The position numbers and the translations under genes were made by a program. Shown here piece after piece: positions 4,405-9,809 of a stretch of 9,809 bases of DNA. The notes below the pieces were generated by a model. It did no database searches. It saw nothing but the letters and a program-made list of their open reading frames with translations, and was not told the origin of the DNA. The DNA lies in contig JAHZHS010000008.1 in the NCBI GenBank assembly GCA_019420135.1, positions 1-9,809 of the forward strand, in the 5' to 3' direction. This DNA is from Oscillospiraceae bacterium. Lineage in GTDB: Bacteria; Bacillota; Clostridia; Oscillospirales; Ruminococcaceae. Position 1 is the first letter of the stretch. The number at the start of each line of letters is the position of its first letter.

Positions 4405-6027
4405 TCAGGAGTTGTCCCCCTCCCCGGCCGCCAGGCTGCGGCAGTAATTCATCACGGCAAACAGGTTGCCGCACTGGGCGATCTTCTGCCGTACCTGCGC
4501 CTCACAGCCGGGCGGGCAGAGTTGCTTGCACTTCTCCCAGATCATTTCCGGGGAAAACCGGTTGTCCCGGTCAAAGGGCACCACGTCGCAGGTGTCCTGA
4601 TACCAGCCCAGCAGCCGGTCCTTCAGCCCGGGCACCACGGCCTCCGCCTGTGGGGTGCCTGCAATGTTGTGCAGTTCCAGGGGATCCCCGGCCAGGTCGT
4701 ACAGCTCCTCCGCACCGTGGGCGCGGTAGACGTACTTCCACCGGTCGGTGCGGATCATGCTGCCCTTGGCGTGGGCCAGGCCGTCATGCTGGGCCGCATA
4801 GCGGGGCCAGTAGGGGTTGCGGCAGAAGGGTGTCTCCAGCGACGGGTCCACCGACTCGCTGCAATGGTCCTCGCAGGCAAGGCGGCCGCCCTCGCAGCAG
4901 GCAAACTCCCGCACGGCGGTGTCCCGCTGTGCCACCACCCCCCGCAGGCTGCGCCCGAAATGGGAGTGGCTGGAAGCCACCCCGGCGTAGTCCAGGGCGG
5001 TGGCGTAAAAGTCCACCAGCTCGGCAAAGCTGTCGGTGATGCCGGGGTCCACGGCACAGCCCCTGGGCGGCTTGATGAGCAGCGGCACCCGCACCAGGTC
5101 GTCCTCAAAACAGTTCTGGGCTTTCTCCACAATGCCGTAGTCCCCGGCGTAGTCGCCGTGGTCGGAGAGGAAGAAGATGGCGCTGTCGTCGTAGATGTCC
5201 GCCTGGCGCAGGGCCCGGCAGACCCGGTCGAAGAGGGCGTCCACCTTGGCGCACATGGCCAGATAGACAGCCCGCAGCTCGTCCCACTGACCCTCGGTGA
5301 CGCCGGACAGCTTCATGTAACGGCGCAGGGCCTCCTCCATGGGGCGGGGGCCGGTGCACTGGTCCGCCCGGATGCGCGGGGGCAGGAGGCTGCGGTCGAT
5401 GAGGGAATACCAGGGTTCCTCCACCTGATAGGGCGGATGGGGGGCCTGCAGGCCGAGGAAGAGACAGAGGGGCCGGTCGTCGGGACGGTGAAGGATCCGC
5501 TCCACCGCCGCCTGGACATCCTCCTCGTCGGAGGACAGGGCCCGGTGGGTGGGATCGGAGGCCAGCCGCCCCTTGTAGAAGGAGCGGTAGAGGGGATCGG
5601 CGGGGTCGGTGCCGATGGAGGGATCGGCCGGGCCGGGGGCGGGCGGACAGTTGCCGCCGCAGAACAGCTCGGTGACGTGGGACTCCACCAGGCCGGGAAT
5701 CTGCCCGGCCACCAGATCGTTGCGGGCGTTGGCCCAGACATAGTAGCCGGCCTCCTTCAGCTCCTTGAGCAGGGAGGTCTCCTGGCCGCGCAGGAGGTAG
5801 CCCATGGTACGGTGGCCGGTGGTGTGGGGATACAGCCCGGTGAAAAAGCTGCACCGGCTGGGCACGCAGACCGGGTTCTGGCAGTAGGCGTTGCGGAAGG
5901 AAACCGCCTCTTCCCGGGCAAAGCGGTCCAGAGCCGGGGTGTGGGCCGCGGCATTGCCCATGTGGCCCATGGTGTTCCAGCGCATCTCGTCGGGATTGAT
6001 GATAATGATGTGAGGGCGTTTTGACAT
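4405..6027 (-). CDS. Cys-type sulfatase (S1 family), cytoplasmic
   Basis: A 540-residue sulfatase of the alkaline phosphatase superfamily, hydrolysing sulfate esters. The core signature C54-V-P-S-R58 followed by FFTGLYPHTTGHR contains the cysteine that is converted to formylglycine. Metal-ligand regions are seen at INPDEMRWN (10-18) and SDHGDYAG (288-295), with EK at 301-302. The C-terminal subdomain has the usual MIRTDRWKYVYR strand (424-435) and a LYDLAGDPLELHNIA segment. No signal peptide precedes the catalytic domain, so it should act in the cytoplasm. Being Cys-type in an anaerobe it would need a radical-SAM maturase (anSME), not encoded here. The ATG at 6027 has AAGGAG 8-10 nt upstream; the in-frame extension to 6132 would read through a hairpin and overlap the GH3 gene, so it is rejected. 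It is cysteine-rich, with CX3CX3C at 500-508. The substrate is probably a sulfated sugar from context; a related phosphonate monoester or aryl sulfate role cannot be excluded. Confidence 0.92.
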   Translation of the reverse strand: MSKRPHIIIINPDEMRWNTMGHMGNAAAHTPALDRFAREEAVSFRNAYCQNPVCVPSRCSFFTGLYPHTTGHRTMGYLLRGQETSLLKELKEAGYYVWANARNDLVAGQIPGLVESHVTELFCGGNCPPAPGPADPSIGTDPADPLYRSFYKGRLASDPTHRALSSDEEDVQAAVERILHRPDDRPLCLFLGLQAPHPPYQVEEPWYSLIDRSLLPPRIRADQCTGPRPMEEALRRYMKLSGVTEGQWDELRAVYLAMCAKVDALFDRVCRALRQADIYDDSAIFFLSDHGDYAGDYGIVEKAQNCFEDDLVRVPLLIKPPRGCAVDPGITDSFAELVDFYATALDYAGVASSHSHFGRSLRGVVAQRDTAVREFACCEGGRLACEDHCSESVDPSLETPFCRNPYWPRYAAQHDGLAHAKGSMIRTDRWKYVYRAHGAEELYDLAGDPLELHNIAGTPQAEAVVPGLKDRLLGWYQDTCDVVPFDRDNRFSPEMIWEKCKQLCPPGCEAQVRQKIAQCGNLFAVMNYCRSLAAGEGDNS

Positions 6028-6051
6028 GACAGCCTCTCCTTTTCCCGTTTC

Positions 6052-6088
6052 AAAAAGGGGCGCGACCCCGATCAGGGAGCCGCACCCC
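6052..6088 (-). terminator. Terminator-like hairpin between GH3 and sulfatase genes
   Basis: On the minus strand a 13-bp stem (arms 6088-6076 and 6069-6057, three G-U wobbles, loop 6075-6070) is followed at once by five U residues (6056-6052). It begins 16 bp after the GH3 stop and ends 24 bp before the sulfatase start. The wobble pairs become mismatches on the plus strand, so the structure is specific to the minus-strand RNA. No promoter fits between the hairpin and the sulfatase gene, so the sulfatase and HAD genes would depend on read-through; it may act as a partial terminator that lowers their dose. Confidence 0.65.
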
Positions 6089-6104
6089 GGCAACAATATC
6101 CGAA

Positions 6105-7844
6105 TTACAGACGGGTATCCCAGCGCCCGCACCAGACGTTTTCGTCATAGCTGCCCTTGAAGGGGCTCTTGCCGCAGATCTTCTCCACCACAGCATGGAT
6201 GTATTCCGCCGTGTCGGAGTAGGCGTTAATGTAGGTCTGCATCATGGGCAGGTCGTAGAGATGGTTGGTGTAGTTGAGAGAGACGCAGACGGTGGGCACG
6301 ATCTTGGTCCACCAGGGCGTTTCCGCCGAATGGCCGGCAGAGTAGGTGATGCGCACATTGTTTTCCTTGGCGTAGCCCCGCATGTTGACAAAGTAGAAGA
6401 CGATGTCGTACTTGCTGCGGAAATCCTCGTAGTTGTCCGAGGCGGTGATGAGCTCGTCAATGTTGGCGTCGGTGTTGCTGCGGGCCAGCTCATAGTAGTT
6501 GCACTGGACATCCACCTCAAAGCCGGCGGCCTTCAGCTCGTCGATGACCAGCTGGCGGGCGGGATCGCCCTTGCTGCGGGCGGTCTTGGGGGCGCTCTCA
6601 ATGAAATAGAGGCGGGCGCGCTTGTACCGGGCGGGATCCACCGGCAGCAGGTTCTGGGTGTCCTTGACCAGCGTGATGCTGCTGTCCGCCGCCTGGGCGG
6701 CCAGCTTGTGGTGCTCCTCGCAGCCCACGCAGGCCAGGGCGGACTCGTCGGCGGCAAAGATGCCGGCAGCCTGCTTTTTGTGCAGGCCCAGCTTGGCCTT
6801 CATGCCCAGGATGCGGTGCAGGGCGTCGTCCAGGCGCTGGGGCGTCACGTCGCCGCACTCCAGGCCCTCGCGGAGGTACTTCTGCTCCTCCCCGGAGGGG
6901 TCGAAGAAGAGGAACATGTCGCAGCCCGCCGAGATGGCCCCGGTGACCTGCTTGTAGCGGGTGGCGGCGTTGGTCATGCCGGCCATGTGGGAGGCGTCGG
7001 TCAGGATCAGGCCGTTGAAGCCCAGCTGGCCCCGCAGCAGGTTCTGCAGCAATTCGGGGCAGAGGGTGGCGGGCAGGATGTCCCGGTCCTCCAGGCCGGG
7101 ATGGAAGTGCCGCTGGTAGGCGGGCTGGCAGATGTGGCCCACCATGATGGTCTCCAGGCCGCTCTCGATGAGGGAGCGGTAGACCCGGCCGTAGCTGGCA
7201 TCCCACTCGTCGCAGCTCAGGTCGTTGCAGCCCATGACCAGATGCTGGTCGCGCTCCTCCGAACCGTCTCCGGGAAAGTGCTTGGCCGTGCACAGGATGT
7301 TGCTCTGGTGAGCGCCCTCGATGTATGCCTTGGCGCAGGCGATGACCTTGTCCACATCCCGGCCGAAGGCACGGTTGTTGACGATGGTGTTGCGCCAGTT
7401 GAACAGGATGTCGGAGATGGGGGCAAAGGTCCAGTTGCAGCCGATGGCCGTGGCCTCCCGGCCGCTGACATAGCCCATGTTGTAGGCGGTCTGGGTATCG
7501 GCGCAGGCGCCGCAGGCGGGCTCGGAGGCGACGTAGGTGCCGTCGCTGCAGCTGCCGCTGCCGCCCTGCTCGCAGTTGGCCGCGATGAGCAGGGGGATCT
7601 TGGCCAGGCGCTGGTAGGTCTTGTTCTGCTCGTAGATCTCCCGGGAGGTGCCGCCGGTATAGCGGGAACCGCCCACGTGGAAGTCCTCCACCTGGTGGCG
7701 GAGGTAATCCTCATCCTTGCGGTTGGCCAGGACGATGAACAGCTGGCCGATCTTTTCCTCCAGGGTCATCCCGGCGATGGTGTTTTCCACCCAGGCAATG
7801 TCGTCATCGCTGAGGCAGAAGGGAACGGCTTTCAAATCAACCAT
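6105..7844 (-). CDS. Glycoside hydrolase family 3, NagZ-like beta-N-acetylhexosaminidase type
   Basis: A 579-residue GH3 enzyme. The N-terminal TIM-barrel domain covers about 15-355: MTLEEKIGQLF (26-36), the substrate-binding KHFPGDG (188-194), and the nucleophile strand LILTDASHMAGM with Asp283. Downstream of KHFPGDG is D199-Q-H201, matching the Asp-x-His dyad that acts as acid/base in the NagZ branch of GH3. This points to beta-N-acetylglucosaminidase-like chemistry rather than beta-glucosidase, where the acid/base is a Glu in the second domain. An alpha/beta C-terminal domain (about 385-575) follows, as in Gram-positive two-domain NagZ. There is no signal peptide, so it is probably cytoplasmic. 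The protein has about 20 cysteines. The ATG at 7844 is preceded by AAGGAG and lies 15 bp after the stop of the OppF-type ATPase gene, so it is co-transcribed with the importer. The family is clear; the exact substrate is not. Confidence 0.9.
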   Translation of the reverse strand: MVDLKAVPFCLSDDDIAWVENTIAGMTLEEKIGQLFIVLANRKDEDYLRHQVEDFHVGGSRYTGGTSREIYEQNKTYQRLAKIPLLIAANCEQGGSGSCSDGTYVASEPACGACADTQTAYNMGYVSGREATAIGCNWTFAPISDILFNWRNTIVNNRAFGRDVDKVIACAKAYIEGAHQSNILCTAKHFPGDGSEERDQHLVMGCNDLSCDEWDASYGRVYRSLIESGLETIMVGHICQPAYQRHFHPGLEDRDILPATLCPELLQNLLRGQLGFNGLILTDASHMAGMTNAATRYKQVTGAISAGCDMFLFFDPSGEEQKYLREGLECGDVTPQRLDDALHRILGMKAKLGLHKKQAAGIFAADESALACVGCEEHHKLAAQAADSSITLVKDTQNLLPVDPARYKRARLYFIESAPKTARSKGDPARQLVIDELKAAGFEVDVQCNYYELARSNTDANIDELITASDNYEDFRSKYDIVFYFVNMRGYAKENNVRITYSAGHSAETPWWTKIVPTVCVSLNYTNHLYDLPMMQTYINAYSDTAEYIHAVVEKICGKSPFKGSYDENVWCGRWDTRL

Positions 7845-7859
7845 GGGAATCTCTCCTTT

Positions 7860-8819
7860 TCATTGCATGAACTGATCGACCTTGTGACAGGCGACATAGT
7901 GGCCCTTGGACACTTCCTTCAGGGCGGGCTCGGACTGGAAGCACTCCTCGGTGGCGTAGGGGCAGCGGGGAGCAAAGCGGCAGCACTTCTTGGGATTGAT
8001 GGGGGAGGTCAGCTCGCCCTCCAGCAGGATGCGCTGGCGCTTGAGGTGGATGTTGGGGATGGGAATGGCCGACAGCAGTGCCCGGGAGTAGGGGTGCAGC
8101 GTGTGGGAGAACAGCTCCTTGGCGTCGCACTTTTCGATGATCTGGCCCAGGTACATGACGGCAATGTCGTTGGAGATGTGCTTGACCACCGACATGTCGT
8201 GGGTGATGAACATGTAGGTCAGGCCGTATTCCTTCTGCAGATCCTGGAGCAGGTTGAGGACCTGGGCCTGGATGGAGACATCCAGCGCCGAGACGGGCTC
8301 GTCGCAGACGATGAATTTGGGGTTGAGGGCCAGGGCGCGGGCGATGCCGATGCGCTGGCGGCGGCCGCCGTCCAGCTCATGGGGATAGCTGTGGCGGACG
8401 CGGGGGGCCAGGCCGACCAGGTCCATCAGATCGTTGACCCGCTTGTCGATGGCGGCCCTGTCCCGGCCGTACCGCTTGGAGACCACCAGGGGCTCGGCGA
8501 TGAGCTCCGCCACGTCCATGCGTCCGTCCAGGGAGGCGTAGGGATCCTGGAAAATCATCTGGATGCCGTAGCGGTGCTTGGAGAATTCCTTGGGGGACAT
8601 GGGGGCAAGGTCCACGCCGTCGAACAGGACCTGGCCGGAGGTGGGCTCTTCCAGTTTCATGATGGTCTTGCCCAGGGTGGACTTGCCGCAGCCGGACTCG
8701 CCCACCACACCCAGAGTGGTGCCCTTTTCAATGTCGAAGGAGACATTGTCCACCGCGTGCAGCGTGCCGCTGGGCACCGAAAAATACTTTTTCAGATTGC
8801 GAACTTCCAGTAAACTCAT
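7860..8819 (-). CDS. Oligopeptide/dipeptide-family ABC transporter ATP-binding protein, OppF/DppF type
   Basis: A 319-residue cytoplasmic ATPase subunit of a PepT-family importer (peptides, nickel or, in several bacteria, oligosaccharides). Walker A is GESGCGKST (40-48), the Q-loop is Q91 in IFQDPYASLD, Walker B ends at D173-E174 (FIVCDEPVSALD), and the switch His is H207 in ITHDMS. The signature reads LDGGRRQ (149-155) in place of LSGGQ. The C-terminal oligopeptide-transporter extension (about 235-319: TLHPYSRALLSAIP) includes a cysteine group C279, C280, C286, C293, C311, which in related proteins binds an iron-sulfur cluster. Start choice: the ATG at 8819 has GGAGGT upstream and overlaps the preceding gene's stop by ATGA, a sign of translational coupling. 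A longer in-frame extension to 8906 would run deep into the upstream gene and is rejected. The partner ATPase is directly upstream and the GH3 gene directly downstream. Confidence 0.95.
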   Translation of the reverse strand: MSLLEVRNLKKYFSVPSGTLHAVDNVSFDIEKGTTLGVVGESGCGKSTLGKTIMKLEEPTSGQVLFDGVDLAPMSPKEFSKHRYGIQMIFQDPYASLDGRMDVAELIAEPLVVSKRYGRDRAAIDKRVNDLMDLVGLAPRVRHSYPHELDGGRRQRIGIARALALNPKFIVCDEPVSALDVSIQAQVLNLLQDLQKEYGLTYMFITHDMSVVKHISNDIAVMYLGQIIEKCDAKELFSHTLHPYSRALLSAIPIPNIHLKRQRILLEGELTSPINPKKCCRFAPRCPYATEECFQSEPALKEVSKGHYVACHKVDQFMQ

Positions 8820-9809
8820 TTCGCACCTCCGGTCTTTACGGTGTGAATGCACTTGACCCAGTGCCCGGGTTCCACTTCCACCAGGCGGGGATCGCAGTTC
8901 TTGCACTGGTCGTCATGATAGCGGCAGCGGTCGCAGAAGCTGCAGTGGGTGGGCAGGTCGGTGGGGTCCGCCACCAGGCCGGGAATGGGGTTGAGGCGCT
9001 CGGTGTCCCGGTCCAGGCTGGGCAGGGATTCCATCAGGCCGATGGTGTACGGGTGCATGGGATGGTCAAAGATGTGTTCCAGCGTGCCGTACTCCACGAT
9101 CTCGCCGGCGTAGATGACGGCGCAGCGGTCGCAGATCTCGGCCACGATGCCCAGGTCATGGGTGATCATCAGCATGGCCATCTGCCGCTCTTTCTGGAGC
9201 TTGAGCATCATGTCCAGCACCTGGGCCTGGATGGTCACATCCAGGGCGGTGGTGGGTTCGTCGGCGATCAGCAGCTCGGGCTGGCAGGCCAGGGCAATGG
9301 CGATGACGATGCGCTGTTTCATGCCGCCGGAAAACTGGTGGGGATATTCCTTGTAGCGCTCGGGATGGATGCCGACGGTTTTCATCATCTCCATGGCCTT
9401 CTGCATGGCTTCCTTCTTGGAGCACTTGTCGTGCAGGCGGATGACCTCGGCGATCTGATCGCCCACGTACTTGACGGGGTTGAGGGCGGTCATGGGATCC
9501 TGGAAGATCATGCTGGCCACGTTGCCGCGCAGTTTCTGCATCTCCCGGCGGGACTTTTTCATGATGTCCTCGCCGTTGATGAGGATCTCGCCGCTGATGA
9601 TGTGGCTGGGGGGATAGGGAAGCAGATTCATGAGGCTGAGGGCGATGGTCGTCTTGCCGGCGCCGGTCTCGCCCACCAGGCCCAGGATCTCGCCGCGGTG
9701 GATGGTGAGGGAGACGTTGTTCACCGCCTCCACAATGCCGTCCTCCGTCTCATAATGGACGACCAGGTCGCGGATCTCCGCCACGGGGGTCGATTGATTG
9801 GCAGTATTC
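8816..9809 (-). CDS. Oligopeptide/dipeptide-family ABC transporter ATP-binding protein, OppD/DppD type (5' end outside window)
   Basis: This is the partner ATPase of the importer, and it pairs with the OppF-type subunit. At least 330 residues are visible. Numbered from an internal GTG at 9784, Walker A is GETGAGKTT (38-46), the Q-loop is Q95 (IFQDPMTALNP), the signature is canonical FSGGMKQ (151-157), Walker B ends at D175-E176 (LLIADEPTTALD), and the switch His is H209. The C-terminal extension (HPMHPYTIGLMESLP onward) carries a cysteine cluster C281, C284, C287, C294, C297 and C312. The frame stays open from that GTG to the right edge (NTANQSTP), and no ribosome binding site precedes the GTG, so the true start is probably to the right of the window. 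Permease and substrate-binding genes of the importer are expected there too, in the usual order. Confidence 0.94.
   Translation of the reverse strand, partial: NTANQSTPVAEIRDLVVHYETEDGIVEAVNNVSLTIHRGEILGLVGETGAGKTTIALSLMNLLPYPPSHIISGEILINGEDIMKKSRREMQKLRGNVASMIFQDPMTALNPVKYVGDQIAEVIRLHDKCSKKEAMQKAMEMMKTVGIHPERYKEYPHQFSGGMKQRIVIAIALACQPELLIADEPTTALDVTIQAQVLDMMLKLQKERQMAMLMITHDLGIVAEICDRCAVIYAGEIVEYGTLEHIFDHPMHPYTIGLMESLPSLDRDTERLNPIPGLVADPTDLPTHCSFCDRCRYHDDQCKNCDPRLVEVEPGHWVKCIHTVKTGGAK

Noticed and set aside
3601..6024. 807-codon open frame on the plus strand opposite the HAD and sulfatase genes
   Set aside because: It has no ribosome binding site or domain motifs, and its Gly/His/Val/Gln-rich composition is that of the antisense of a GC-rich gene. 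It lies opposite two clear genes with catalytic motifs.
6028..6132. N-terminal extension of the sulfatase, possibly a signal peptide (MRALGYPSVIRILLPGCGSL)
   Set aside because: It would overlap the end of the GH3 gene and translate through the terminator-like hairpin. The internal ATG at 6027 has a good ribosome binding site and begins right before the conserved first strand.
6195..8813. 872-codon open frame on the plus strand opposite the GH3 and OppF-type genes
   Set aside because: It has the same shadow composition and no start signal. The absence of stops follows from the codon use of the minus-strand genes.
8820..8906. 29-residue N-terminal extension of the OppF-type ATPase
   Set aside because: The sequence is the out-of-frame reading of the upstream ATPase. 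The ATG at 8819 with GGAGGT and ATGA overlap matches the family's normal start.

Overview
The window reads as a piece of a GC-rich, anaerobic Gram-positive (Firmicutes) chromosome, most like gut Oscillospiraceae/Ruminococcaceae such as Faecalibacterium, Gemmiger or Subdoligranulum. This is an inference from the strong AGGAGG-type ribosome binding sites, a Gram-positive style lipoprotein signal, GTG starts, cysteine-rich cytoplasmic enzymes, a Cys-type sulfatase and the mix of families. There are nine protein-coding genes, two of them cut by the window edges. No rRNA, tRNA, CRISPR array or insertion sequence was seen.

Left part (1-1763): the N-terminal 190 residues of a sugar-type ABC substrate-binding lipoprotein on the minus strand, divergent from an AraC/XylS-family regulator on the plus strand. 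The 290-bp gap between them is AT-rich compared with the genes. It carries nested inverted repeats built on AAATTG/CAATTT and TTGTGCA/TGCACAA around a minus-strand TATAAT, which looks like a regulated promoter for the transporter operon running off the left edge.

Middle part (1764-3525): a short YitT-family membrane protein (minus) divergent from a LysR-type regulator (plus). Their 127-bp spacer is compact: a palindromic TTGCAA can act as the -35 element for both directions, each at 17 bp from a good -10. A perfect 9-bp inverted repeat with the LysR T-N11-A signature overlaps the regulator's own -10 and lies about 64 bp upstream of the predicted yitT-like start. Intrinsic terminators close both genes.

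Right part (3526-9809): a minus-strand operon-like block, in transcription order OppD-type ATPase (start lies off the right edge), OppF-type ATPase (ATGA overlap), GH3 glycosidase with a NagZ-like Asp-x-His dyad (15-bp gap), an inter-gene terminator-like hairpin, a Cys-type sulfatase without signal peptide, and a HAD hydrolase (33-bp gap). All visible catabolic enzymes look cytoplasmic. The simplest model is import of a sulfated (amino)sugar-containing oligomer by a peptide/oligosaccharide-family ABC importer, then intracellular deglycosylation, desulfation and possibly a phosphatase step. The substrate is not determined by the sequence.
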